A stretch of 64,000 nucleotides of DNA from JADLGL01 sp050184415. GTDB taxonomy: Bacteria; Pseudomonadota; Alphaproteobacteria; Rhizobiales; Kaistiaceae. Below, piece by piece: positions 50,087-58,323 of this stretch (positions are counted from its first letter, which is position 1; every line of letters begins with the position of its first letter). The notes under the pieces are model-generated. The model made no database searches. It was given only the letters and a program-made list of their open reading frames with translations, and had not been told where the DNA came from. A program made the position numbers and the translations under genes. The stretch lies in assembly GCA_050184415.1 (NCBI GenBank), contig JBFXAJ010000014.1, positions 1 through 64,000 of the forward strand, read 5' to 3'.

Positions 50087-51639
50087 TGTTCCGCCGTGCC
50101 TCGATCCCGTGGCTGATCGCCCATGAGCTCCGCGTCGCCTGGCGCTCGATCGGCAGCGGCGGCAGGAAGGGGACCCCGAAGAAGGGCGGCTTCTGGCGCT
50201 CGCCGATCACCGGCGTCGCGATCCTCCTCGTCCTCGGCATGGCGATCGGCGTGCCGGCGGCGATGGCGCTCCAGGGTACCGAGATCGTGGCCGCGCCGCT
50301 CCTCGTCCTCATCCTCGACGCGGTGCTCTTCCTTCTCTTCACGCTGATCCTGTCGACTGCGCTGGTCGCGACCGTGGACGCCTTCTACCAGCGCGGCGAC
50401 CTCGACCTTCTCCTGTCCTCGCCCTTGCCGCCGCGGAAGACGCTGACCGTGCGCGCGGTGTCGATCTCGATCACGCCGATGCTGCTGTTCGGCGCGCTGG
50501 TGACGCCGTTCGTCATCCCCGCCGCCGTCCTCGGCCACCCGGAGCTGCTCGGCGTCTATCCCGTCATCTTCTCGCTGGCGCTTCTCGGTACCGCGGCCGC
50601 GCTGGCGTTGGCGATGGGCCTCTTCGTCGTCATCGGCCCGCGGCGGACGCGCGTTGCCGCGCAGATCCTCGCCGCCGTCATGGGCGGCCTTTTCGTCATC
50701 GTCGCCCAGCTCCCCAACATCGTCGGCAACAACGAGGATTTCTGGGGCAATTTCGTCGCCAATCTCCTGCAGGGCGGCGACCTGCCGGCGATCGTCCGCT
50801 GGCCGGCCGAGGCGGTGCTCGGGTCGCTATTGCCGCTGGTCGGCATCGTCCTCGTAGCGCTCGTCATCTTCACGCTGACCGCGCGCTGGATCGGCAACCG
50901 CTTCGCGACCGATGCTGCGAGCGCGCGGGGCGTCGATGCCCGGTCGTCCCGCCGCGGGCGTACGACCGCGCGGTTCGGCGCATCGGTCTTCCGCTCGACC
51001 TTCGCCAAGGAAGCGCGGCTGATCGCGCGCGATCCGGCGCTGATCTCGCAGATCCTCCTTCGTGTCATCTACGTCGCGCCCCTCCTCATCTTCATCTTCG
51101 GCAATGGCGAGGAGCTCAACGAGTTGACCGGCGCCCTCGTCGCCGCCTCGATCATCTTCCTTGCCGGCCAGATGGCGGGAAGCATCGCCTGGATCACGAT
51201 GTCGGCCGAGGATTCGCCGGAGCTCCTCGCCGCGTCGCCGGTGCCGCTCCGCACCTTCCTGATGGCGAAGCTCACGACGACGCTCGCGATTCCCGCGATC
51301 ATCGTCCTCCCGGCGGCGGTCGCGCTCAGCTTCTTCTCGCCGGTCGCCGGCATTGTCGGCCTCGTCGCCGGCGCGATCGCGGCGACCGTATCCGGCCTCA
51401 TCAATCTCTGGCTCCTCAAGCCGGTGAAGCGCTCGGAATTCCGGCGGAGCTGGAGCACCTCCTTCGCGCCCTCGATCCTCGAGCTCCTCTCGACCGCCGC
51501 CATCACCGGCGCCGTCGTCCTCGCCTTCCTCGGCCTCTGGCTCTGGGCGCTCGCCCCGGTCGCGCTCGCCATCGCGGTGGTGGGGTTCGCCTACCGTTCG
51601 GAAGCCGCGGTGCGCGACCGGCTGGTGGGAGCGGAGTAG
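50083..51639 (+). CDS. ABC transporter permease, ABC-2-like
   Basis: The 518-residue product has about twelve hydrophobic segments, for example ITGVAILLVLGMAIGVPAAMAL, VLILDAVLFLLFTLILSTALVATV, GLVAGAIAATVSGLINLWLL and AAITGAVVLAFLGLWLWALAPVALAIAVV. The DLLLSSPLPPRKTLTVRAV stretch after TM3 resembles exporter permeases of large two-half type. Its start overlaps the ATPase stop (ATGATG context), indicating translational coupling. Together they form an exporter of unknown cargo. Confidence 0.88.
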   Translation: MMFRRASIPWLIAHELRVAWRSIGSGGRKGTPKKGGFWRSPITGVAILLVLGMAIGVPAAMALQGTEIVAAPLLVLILDAVLFLLFTLILSTALVATVDAFYQRGDLDLLLSSPLPPRKTLTVRAVSISITPMLLFGALVTPFVIPAAVLGHPELLGVYPVIFSLALLGTAAALALAMGLFVVIGPRRTRVAAQILAAVMGGLFVIVAQLPNIVGNNEDFWGNFVANLLQGGDLPAIVRWPAEAVLGSLLPLVGIVLVALVIFTLTARWIGNRFATDAASARGVDARSSRRGRTTARFGASVFRSTFAKEARLIARDPALISQILLRVIYVAPLLIFIFGNGEELNELTGALVAASIIFLAGQMAGSIAWITMSAEDSPELLAASPVPLRTFLMAKLTTTLAIPAIIVLPAAVALSFFSPVAGIVGLVAGAIAATVSGLINLWLLKPVKRSEFRRSWSTSFAPSILELLSTAAITGAVVLAFLGLWLWALAPVALAIAVVGFAYRSEAAVRDRLVGAE

Positions 51640-51738
51640 CGGTGCGGCACGATCCGCTGCCGCCGCCCCCTAGTCGCCCGGCCGACGTCATTCTCAAGCC
51701 CACCGTGACGCGATGCTGAGACCTCATGTGCTGACCCC

Positions 51739-51767
51739 TTGCGTCCAAACGACCTGGGGTCTATCTA
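51739..51767 (+). promoter_or_regulatory. Candidate sigma-70-type promoter of a small RNA
   Basis: TTGCGT (51739-51744), a 17-bp spacer and TATCTA (51762-51767) lie just upstream of a structured segment ending in a strong terminator. Confidence 0.55.
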
Positions 51768-51773
51768 AAACCC

Positions 51774-51868
51774 ACTTACGGCGCCCGGAATGATCACCCG
51801 GGTAGTCCGCTTCCCCGAAAGGGGAGCTACATGCAGGAGGGGAGCCCGATGGCTCCCCTTTCTGTTTT
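51774..51868 (+). ncRNA. Candidate small RNA with rho-independent terminator
   Basis: The segment of about 95 nt starts seven bases after the -10 element and forms three hairpins. These are CCCGG/CCGGG with loop AATGATCAC (51784-51802), GCTTCCCC-GAAA-GGGGAGC (about 51809-51827), and the terminator GGGGAGCC-CGAT-GGCTCCCC (51839-51858) followed by TTTCTGTTTT. An AGGAGGGG segment lies in the terminator stem region. No open frame explains it. It ends at the 3' end of the convergent toxin gene. The RNA family is not identified. Confidence 0.55.
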
Positions 51869-52272
51869 CAGGCTCCCGCTGGCACAACCGGCAGGAAGCT
51901 CAACACCACCTTCAGCATCGCATTGAACTCGTCCTCGGGCAGCCGCGGAATGGCATTCTTCGTCTGCGACAGGCGGCTCACGGCGACACTGGTGATCATG
52001 TTGCAGATCGCCCAGGATTCCCGCTCGTCAATCGAGGTCGTGAGCTTGAAGCAGGATGCAGGGTGATAAGGCGCCTCCGTCGACGTCGGGATGATGGTCA
52101 CCGCACCGGAGAGCACGGCGTTCTTCGACAGGATGATCACCGGTCGCGTCTTCCAGAGCTCGGGCAGCTGGGCGTCCTCGGGAAAGTCGCACCAATAGAG
52201 CTGCCGGATTTTGGGAACGGAGCGCAGGCGCGGCGGAACACGGGGCGGCGGGCGATCGGGTCGATTGGTCAT
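51868..52272 (-). CDS. PemK/MazF-like toxin family protein
   Basis: The 134-residue product has the family core: IRQLYWCDFPEDAQLPELWKTRPVIILSKN, then GAVTIIPTSTEAPYHPASCFKL, then SWAICNMITSVAVSRLS. These are the beta-barrel strands with the Trp/Lys/Arg-Pro region and Thr of PemK/MazF endoribonucleases. The Pro-rich N-terminus is an extension. No antitoxin gene was recognised on either side, so it is either solitary or its partner is unrecognised. Confidence 0.75.
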   Translation of the reverse strand: MTNRPDRPPPRVPPRLRSVPKIRQLYWCDFPEDAQLPELWKTRPVIILSKNAVLSGAVTIIPTSTEAPYHPASCFKLTTSIDERESWAICNMITSVAVSRLSQTKNAIPRLPEDEFNAMLKVVLSFLPVVPAGA

Positions 52273-52508
52273 GAAATCCTTCGCTCGTGGAAGCGAATGG
52301 TAAAACGTCGTTTCACGTGGAACAAAGGGCGCACGATCCTGAAAACCGCCTAGTCCTCTAAGCTAAGCGAGGAGGATCAGGATCGTCACGACCGTCAGGA
52401 CCATTCGTACGACCAGGAGCCGGAGATTCGGTTCCGTTCGGGACTGTACCTGCGAGTTGTCGTCGGGAGAGGCTCGAATGCCTGGACGGCGTCCGATCGG
52501 GCTCGCGC

Positions 52509-53732
52509 CTAGTCTATCTCGTGCCGGAAGGGCGACTGCGCCGCGAACGCCTCGATGTCATGCTCCGTCTGCGCCCGCTCGCGGCGGAGGAAGCCGGCGA
52601 CGGCGGCCCGGAACCGCGCGTCCGCGATCCAGTGCGCCGAATAGGTCGGCGCCGGCATGTAGCCGCGGGCCAGCTTGTGCTCGCCCTGCGCCCCGGCCTC
52701 GACCCGCGTCAGCCCGTGCGCCAGCGCCCATTCGATGGCCTGGTAGTAGCAGACCTCGAAATGGAGGAACGGGTGCTGCTCGATGCAGCCCCAGTTGCGG
52801 CCATAGAGCGTGTCGGAGCCGATGAAGTTGATGGCGCCGGCGATGTAGCGGCCGGCGCGCTTCGCCATCACCAGCAGCGTGCGGTCCGCCATGCGCTCGC
52901 CGATCAGCGAGAAGAAATGCCGGGTCAGATAGGGCTGGCCCCATTTGCGGCTGCCGGTGTCCATGTAGAACGCGAAGAACGCGTCCCAGGCGTCCTCGGT
53001 GATGTCCCTGCCGGTGAGGCAGTCGATGGTGATGTCGTCGCCGACTGCCTCCCGCCGTTCCTTCCGGATCGCCTTCCGCTTCCGCGAGGCGAGGCTGTCG
53101 AGGAAGCCGTCGAAGTCGGCATAGCCGTCGCTGACGAAATGGAACTGCTGGTCGATCCGGGTGAGGTAGCCGGCCTCCTCGAAGGTCGCGGTCTCCGCTT
53201 CGGGCAGGAAGGTGACGTGCACCGACGAGAGATGCCTGTGGCGGGCGAATTCGAGTGCGCCCGACGCGAGCCGCAGCCGCCGCTCGTCGGCACCGTCGCC
53301 GCCGCCGACGAGGAGGCGCGGGCCGGTCACCGGCGTGAACGGCACCGACGCCTGGAGCTTCGGGTAGTACCGCCCGCCGGCGCGCTGATAGGCATCCGCC
53401 CATCCATGGTCGAAGACGTACTCGCCCATCGAGTGGGTCTTGAGATAGGCGGGCAGGGCGCCCGTGATCCGGCTGCCTTCCTCGAGGATGAGGTGATGCG
53501 GCTCCCAGCCGGTGCGCGCTGCGGCGCTGCCGGATTCTTCGAGCGACGAGAGGAAGTCGTGGCTGACAAAGGGATTGTACGCGGCGCGGCCGTCGATCGC
53601 TGGTGACGTCAGGGGCGCCGAGCAGGGCCAGCCGGGATTGGCGACGGCATCCCAGGCGGTGCGGTCGATGGCGGTGATGCCGGAAGCGGCTCTGATGATC
53701 GGGCGGGAAGCCGCGGCGGAGTCGGTTCGCAT
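52509..53732 (-). CDS. GNAT/FemAB-like acyltransferase (DUF482, PF04339 type)
   Basis: The product of about 407 residues matches the peptidoglycan-biosynthesis-like/FemAB family: YNPFVSHDFLSSLEESGS near the N-terminus, then EYVFDHGWADAYQRAGGRYYPKLQASVPFTPVTGPRLL. FDGFLDSLASRKRKAIRKERR and NFIGSDTLYGRNWGCIEQHPFLHFEVCYYQAIEWA follow, then VEAGAQGEHKLARGYMP. The ATG at 53732 gives the expected N-terminus. It lies beside a RidA gene, a common pairing in this order. The substrate is unknown. Confidence 0.88.
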   Translation of the reverse strand: MRTDSAAASRPIIRAASGITAIDRTAWDAVANPGWPCSAPLTSPAIDGRAAYNPFVSHDFLSSLEESGSAAARTGWEPHHLILEEGSRITGALPAYLKTHSMGEYVFDHGWADAYQRAGGRYYPKLQASVPFTPVTGPRLLVGGGDGADERRLRLASGALEFARHRHLSSVHVTFLPEAETATFEEAGYLTRIDQQFHFVSDGYADFDGFLDSLASRKRKAIRKERREAVGDDITIDCLTGRDITEDAWDAFFAFYMDTGSRKWGQPYLTRHFFSLIGERMADRTLLVMAKRAGRYIAGAINFIGSDTLYGRNWGCIEQHPFLHFEVCYYQAIEWALAHGLTRVEAGAQGEHKLARGYMPAPTYSAHWIADARFRAAVAGFLRRERAQTEHDIEAFAAQSPFRHEID

Positions 53733-53785
53733 GGCCAAGAGATAGGGCGGGGACCCTGCCGGGGGCAAACCCCCGGAGAGGCCAC

Positions 53786-53832
53786 TTGCCCCTCATCCCA
53801 CCCCTTCTCCCCGCTGCGCGGGGCGAGGGAGC
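53786..53832. repeat. REP-like palindrome, second family
   Basis: CTTCTCCCCGCTGCGCGGGGCGAGGGAG forms a hairpin between the acyltransferase and RidA genes. It is similar to the two hairpins at 57184-57342. Confidence 0.6.
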
Positions 53833-53875
53833 TTCGCATCGTGACGTCGCGGTCTGCTGCTGGGCCGCCACCGGA

Positions 53876-54343
53876 TCACCCGACCACGATGATCGCATCC
53901 ACGAGAACTGCCGCGTTCATCGGCAGCCCCGCCGCCGTCAGCACCGTTCGGCTGTGCCGCCCGCGCTCGCCGAGCACCGCGACCAGCAGCTCCGACGCCC
54001 CGTCGAGCACCTTGTGCGGCTCGGCAAAGCCCCCCACCCCGTTCACGAAGCCCGTGACCCGCGCGACGCGCGCGATCCGGTCGAGGCCGCCCAATGCGGC
54101 CCTGGCCTGGGCGAGGATGTTGATTGCTGCATAGCGCGCCGCGATCCGGCCGGCCTCGACGTCGAGGTCGGCGCCGAGCTTGCCGACGCTCGGCCCGCTC
54201 GGCCCGGTCGGCAGTTGTCCCGAGATGAAGAGCAGCCCGCCGGCCGCCACCGTCGGCACGTAGTTCGCGGCCGGCGCCGCCGGGGCGGGGAGGGTGATGC
54301 CGAGCGCGGCGAGCCGGGCTTCGGGGGAGGACGAGTCGTTCAT
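53876..54343 (-). CDS. RidA family protein
   Basis: The 155-residue product has the YjgF/RidA chorismate-mutase-like fold: ARLAALGITLP, NYVPTVAAGGLLFISGQLPTG, AARYAAINILAQARAALGGLDRIARVARVTGFV and the C-terminal HSRTVLTAAGLPMNAAVLVDAIIVV. Family members hydrolyse reactive enamine/imine intermediates. This branch (RidA 2-4 type) differs from canonical RidA near the end: SRTVLTAAGLP replaces the RS-x-V-x-V-x-x-LP pattern with its Arg retained. The exact substrate is uncertain. Confidence 0.9.
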   Translation of the reverse strand: MNDSSSPEARLAALGITLPAPAAPAANYVPTVAAGGLLFISGQLPTGPSGPSVGKLGADLDVEAGRIAARYAAINILAQARAALGGLDRIARVARVTGFVNGVGGFAEPHKVLDGASELLVAVLGERGRHSRTVLTAAGLPMNAAVLVDAIIVVG

Positions 54344-54439
54344 CCCGCGAGACTAGCAGCGCCGCGCCGCCGGAGGCGATGGTGCCGTGCCGGCGGCACG
54401 AAAGCCGGGGTCGCGCGTTGACCGCGCGGAGAACCCCCC

Positions 54440-57166
54440 TTGGCCATTCCGAATTCGACCTACCGCCTCCAGCTCCGGCAAGGGGTGACCTTCGAGACGG
54501 CGGTGAACCTTGCCGCCTATCTCTCCGACCTCGGCGCGGACTGGTTCTATCTGTCGCCCGCGATGACCGCGGCGAGCGGTTCGCCGCACGGCTACGACGC
54601 AACCAGTTTTGCCGAGATCGATCCCGAGCTCGGCGGTCTCGCCGGCCTCGAGGCGCTGGCGCATCGCGCCCACGCGCTCGGTCGGAAAATCCTCCTCGAC
54701 TTCGCGCCGAACCACATGAGCGCCTCGATCGGCAATGACTGGTGGCGCGACGTCCTCGAATGGGGTGTGCGGTCCGATTACGCGGCGCATTTCGACATCG
54801 ACTGGACGGCGCAGAGGCTGATCGTGCCTGTGCTGGGCGAGCCTTATGGCGAAGCGCTCCAAGCCGGGAAGATCGGCATCGGCTTCGGGCGCGAGGGGAG
54901 GGCCGTGGGCTTTGCGATGTCCTATTCCGGCGTCCGCCTGCCGCTCGCGCCGGTCAGCTATGGCCGCGTCCTCGAGCGGGTCGACCATCCCCTGGCGCAG
55001 GAGCTCGCCCGCGGGTTTGCCGCCTCCGATCCCGGCAGCGTCGCCGCCGCAAAGGCTTCGCTCGCTGCGGCAGTCACCGACGCCGGTTTCCTTCGGCAGG
55101 TCGAAGTCGCTGCCACCGCCGTGACCGACGACCGTGCCGCGCTGCACGACCTCCTCGAGGAACAGGTGTGGCGGGTGTCGCACTGGCGGCTGGCGCGGGA
55201 AGGGCTGACCTATCGCCGCTTCTTCGAGATCACCGACCTGATCGGCGTCAGCGTCGAGCGTCCCGCCACCTTCGAAGCCGCCCACGCGCTTCTCACGAGC
55301 CTCTTCGAGCGCACGCTGATCGACGGCGTCCGCATCGACCACATCGACGGCCTGTCCGACCCGAAGGGCTACCTCGACCGCCTTCGCGCCGTGATCGGAG
55401 GCAACGCGGGGCCCGATCCTTACATCGTTGTCGAGAAGATCCTCGCCGCGGAGGAAACGCTCCGCCGCTGGCCGGTTGCCGGCACCACCGGCTACGAGTT
55501 CACCGCAGCGGTCGCGCAGCTCTTCGTCGCCCCGGCCGGCGAAGCGGCGCTCACCGAAGCCTACGAGGCGTTCGCAGGGGCAAGCCCCGCGCTCGCGGCG
55601 CAGATACGGTCGGCCAAACTGTTCATCCTCGCCCGCAACCTCGCGGGCGAGCTCGACCGGCTTCGCGACCTCGCGGTCCGCGTGGCTGAAGCCGACCCGG
55701 CGACGCGCGATTTCGGTCCCGACAGCTTGCGGCGGGCGATCCTCGAGCTGATCGCCGCGATGCCGGTATACCGGACCTACGTCACCGTGGCCGGCCCGTC
55801 GCCCGAGGACGAGGCCGTGATCGCGGACGCGGTTGCCGCGGCGAAGGCGACGCGGGCGGTGGAGGATGAGGCGGTGGTCGACTTCCTCGGCCGGCTCCTG
55901 CGCCTCGACCTGCCGAGCGCCCAGCTCCAGGCCGCCGCGCTCCAGTTTACGCTCCGCTTCCAGCAGACGTCGGGGCCGGTGATGGCGAAGGCGGTGGAAG
56001 ACACCGTCTTCTATCGCTTCAACCGGCTGATCGCTCTCAACGAGGTCGGCGGCGATCCGGGCCGGTTCGGGGGATCGCCGGAGGCGTTTCACCGTGCCAT
56101 GTCCGCGCGGCTGGCGTCGCAGCCCCATGGGCTCAGCGCCACCGCAACGCACGACACCAAGCGCGGCGAGGATTCTCGGGCGCGCCTCTACGCCATCAGC
56201 GAGGCGCCGGAGCGGTGGGCCGGGATTGTCCGGCTTTGGCGCGAGCGGACCGGCGGGACCGTCCACGGGTCCGGCGCCGCGGATGGCGCGGCGCGCGGCG
56301 CGATCGCAGCCGGGTTCGACGGGAATGTCGAATGGATGCTGCTTCAGGCACTCCTCGGCGCGTGGCCGGCCGACCTCGAAGTCGGCGACGGGGAGGGGGT
56401 CGCATCGCTCCGCGAGCGCATCGAGGCGTATCTCATCAAGGCGCTTCGCGAGGCGAAGGTCCGCACGAGCTGGGCATCGCCGGATGCGGAGTACGAGGCC
56501 GACGCGCCTGCGGTCGTCCGCGGGGCGTTCGCCGACGCGGCATTCCTCCGGGAGTTCGTGGCAGCGGCACAGCCCTTCTTCCTGGCCGGTGCCGTGAACG
56601 GGCTCGCGCAGCTCGCCCTGAAGCTGGTCGCCCCGGGGGTGCCGGACATCTACCAGGGCACCGAGCTCTGGGACCTCAGCCTGGTCGACCCCGACAACCG
56701 CCGCCCGGTCGACTTCGACCTCCGCCGCCGCATGCTGCCCGACGTGCTGGCGGCGTCGCCGAAGGCGCTGGTCGCGGACTGGCGCTCGGGGAGGCTGAAG
56801 ATGCGGCTCCTCCGCGACGGTCTGCACCTCCGCCAGCGCCTGCCGGAACTGTTCCGCGACTGGTCGTATGAGCCGCTGCCGGTCTCTGGAGCGCGGGAGC
56901 AGAACGTGGTCGCCTTCGCGCGCCGCCACGGCGATCGCTCCGTGGTGACGGTCGCGCCGCGGCTGGTGATGGGGTTGCTGGAGGGAGCCATGACCCCGCT
57001 CGTGCCACCGGAGCGATGGACCGATACGGCCATGGATCTGCCGGCGGGGCGGTATCGGGACATCGTCACCGGCGCGGTCTTCGAAGGCACCGCCTCGCTC
57101 CGAGACCTTCTGAGCCGCTTCCCAGTCGCGATCCTCGAGGCAGAGTCACCGGCCACGACCACCTAG
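54440..57166 (+). CDS. treY: Malto-oligosyltrehalose synthase
   Basis: The 908-residue GH13 enzyme isomerises the reducing-end glucose of maltodextrin to an alpha-1,1 linkage, the first step of the TreY/TreZ route to trehalose. It begins IPNSTYRLQLRQGVTFETAVNLAAYLSDLG and has ILLDFAPNHMS. The nucleophile region is IDGVRIDHIDGLSDPKGYLDRL, the acid/base region PYIVVEKILAAEE, and SATATHDTKRGEDSRARL and PDIYQGTELWDLSLVDPDNRRPVDF follow. The start codon is TTG. No treZ is in the window, so the second enzyme must be elsewhere. Confidence 0.95.
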   Translation: MAIPNSTYRLQLRQGVTFETAVNLAAYLSDLGADWFYLSPAMTAASGSPHGYDATSFAEIDPELGGLAGLEALAHRAHALGRKILLDFAPNHMSASIGNDWWRDVLEWGVRSDYAAHFDIDWTAQRLIVPVLGEPYGEALQAGKIGIGFGREGRAVGFAMSYSGVRLPLAPVSYGRVLERVDHPLAQELARGFAASDPGSVAAAKASLAAAVTDAGFLRQVEVAATAVTDDRAALHDLLEEQVWRVSHWRLAREGLTYRRFFEITDLIGVSVERPATFEAAHALLTSLFERTLIDGVRIDHIDGLSDPKGYLDRLRAVIGGNAGPDPYIVVEKILAAEETLRRWPVAGTTGYEFTAAVAQLFVAPAGEAALTEAYEAFAGASPALAAQIRSAKLFILARNLAGELDRLRDLAVRVAEADPATRDFGPDSLRRAILELIAAMPVYRTYVTVAGPSPEDEAVIADAVAAAKATRAVEDEAVVDFLGRLLRLDLPSAQLQAAALQFTLRFQQTSGPVMAKAVEDTVFYRFNRLIALNEVGGDPGRFGGSPEAFHRAMSARLASQPHGLSATATHDTKRGEDSRARLYAISEAPERWAGIVRLWRERTGGTVHGSGAADGAARGAIAAGFDGNVEWMLLQALLGAWPADLEVGDGEGVASLRERIEAYLIKALREAKVRTSWASPDAEYEADAPAVVRGAFADAAFLREFVAAAQPFFLAGAVNGLAQLALKLVAPGVPDIYQGTELWDLSLVDPDNRRPVDFDLRRRMLPDVLAASPKALVADWRSGRLKMRLLRDGLHLRQRLPELFRDWSYEPLPVSGAREQNVVAFARRHGDRSVVTVAPRLVMGLLEGAMTPLVPPERWTDTAMDLPAGRYRDIVTGAVFEGTASLRDLLSRFPVAILEAESPATTT

Positions 57167-57183
57167 CCGGCGGTAGCGAAGGA

Positions 57184-57342
57184 AAGCTCCCTCGCCCCGT
57201 GAAACGGGGAGAGGGGGAGGGGCTGCGGCTTCTCCCCAAACCGCCCGCGAGCGGGAGAGCAGGGACCTTTCGCAGCGCAAGCATTTGCCGAACTGCCGCG
57301 GCCCCTCACCACATCCCTCCCCCCCGCTAAAGCGGGGCGAGG
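57184..57342. repeat. REP-like palindromes of the second family
   Basis: Two hairpins flank this gap between treY and gatC: CTCGCCCCGTGAAACGGGGAGAGG at the left and CCCCCGCTAAAGCGGGGCGAGGG at the right, in opposite orientation. No gene is supported in 57167-57550. Confidence 0.65.
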
Positions 57343-57550
57343 GAGGCGTGTGTTGAGCGGCCGGGGGGTCTCGCGCGCGCAGCCTGAGCCGTTGAGGGCC
57401 GCGGCGCGTGGGGCCGTCCCGGCCGGCCATGCTGAGACGGAGCCTCCGGCCCCCTCGCGACGCCGTCCCGCATTGCCGCCCCGTCCGGCGCGATGCTATA
57501 GCGCGGCCGGCCATTTTCGCCGCAACGCCGTCTCTTCCGAAGGTCCCGAA

Positions 57551-57838
57551 ATGTCCGTCGACACCGCCACCGTCAAGCGCGTCGCCCGCCTTGCCCGCAT
57601 CGCCGTGACGGACGAAGAGGCTGAGAGCCTGAAGGGGTCGCTCAACGGCATCCTCGCCTTCGTCGAGCAGCTCAACGAGGTTGACGTCGACGGCGTCGAG
57701 CCGATGACCTCGGTCCGCCCGATGACCATGAAGAAGCGGAAGGACGAGGTGACGGAGGGCTACATGGCCGACAAGGTGCTCGGCAACGCGCCGGAGACCG
57801 AGGACGGCTTCTTCCTGGTGCCGAAGGTCGTGGAGTAG
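57551..57838 (+). CDS. gatC: Asp-tRNA(Asn)/Glu-tRNA(Gln) amidotransferase subunit C
   Basis: The 95-residue stabilising subunit of the GatCAB complex corrects misacylated Glu-tRNA(Gln) or Asp-tRNA(Asn). It starts MSVDTATVKRVARLARIAVTDEE and has LNGILAFVEQLNEVDVDGVEPMTSV and the C-terminal APETEDGFFLVPKVVE that contacts GatA. Length is exact. A GNAT gene lies between it and gatA. Confidence 0.95.
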   Translation: MSVDTATVKRVARLARIAVTDEEAESLKGSLNGILAFVEQLNEVDVDGVEPMTSVRPMTMKKRKDEVTEGYMADKVLGNAPETEDGFFLVPKVVE

Positions 57839-57840
57839 GG

Positions 57841-58323
57841 ATGACCCCGAAGCCTCGGCCCGAGGTGACGATCGCGATCGAGACGGCGCTCCAGGACGAC
57901 GTCCGCGAGCTGGTGGCGCTCCTCAACGACTACCTGCTGCCGCTGTCGCCGGTGGAGTTCCAGTTCAAGATGACCGTCGAGCAGATGGCCCAGCCGGACA
58001 CGACGGTCTTCGTCGCCCGCGACGGCTCCGGCCGGGCGGTCGGCATCGGGGTGCTGAAGCTGCTGCCCAGCGCCGGCGAGGCCGAGGTGAAGCGGATGTA
58101 CACGCGGCTCGAAGTCCGCGGCCAGCGCGTCGGCTCGGCGATCCTTCAGGCGATCGAGGGGCTCGCGCGGGAGAGGGGGCTGCGGAGGCTGCTCCTCGAG
58201 ACCGGCCATAACCTTGATGACGGCCACCGCCTCTACGAGCGGAGCGGCTTCACCCGGCGCGGCGTCTTCGCCGACTATCCCGACAGCGCGTGGTCGCGCT
58301 TCTACGAGAAGTCCATCGCATGA
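57841..58323 (+). CDS. GNAT family N-acetyltransferase
   Basis: The 160-residue product has the GNAT fold with VFVARDGSGRAVGIGVLKL (strands 2-4) and the acetyl-CoA site VKRMYTRLEVRGQRVGSAILQAIEGLARERGLRRLLLETG, ending GFTRRGVFADYPDSAWSRFYEKSI. It starts 2 bp after gatC and overlaps gatA by 4 bp, so it is co-transcribed and coupled with both. The acetylated substrate is unknown. Confidence 0.92.
   Translation: MTPKPRPEVTIAIETALQDDVRELVALLNDYLLPLSPVEFQFKMTVEQMAQPDTTVFVARDGSGRAVGIGVLKLLPSAGEAEVKRMYTRLEVRGQRVGSAILQAIEGLARERGLRRLLLETGHNLDDGHRLYERSGFTRRGVFADYPDSAWSRFYEKSIA

Noticed and set aside
52366..52508. Small hydrophobic minus-strand peptide (LRLLVVRMVLTVVTILILLA)
   Set aside because: It resembles a short membrane protein tail but lacks a convincing start and ribosome site, so it was not annotated.
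54353..56929. 858-codon open frame on the minus strand over treY
   Set aside because: treY has full GH13 motifs; the antisense frame has only shadow composition.
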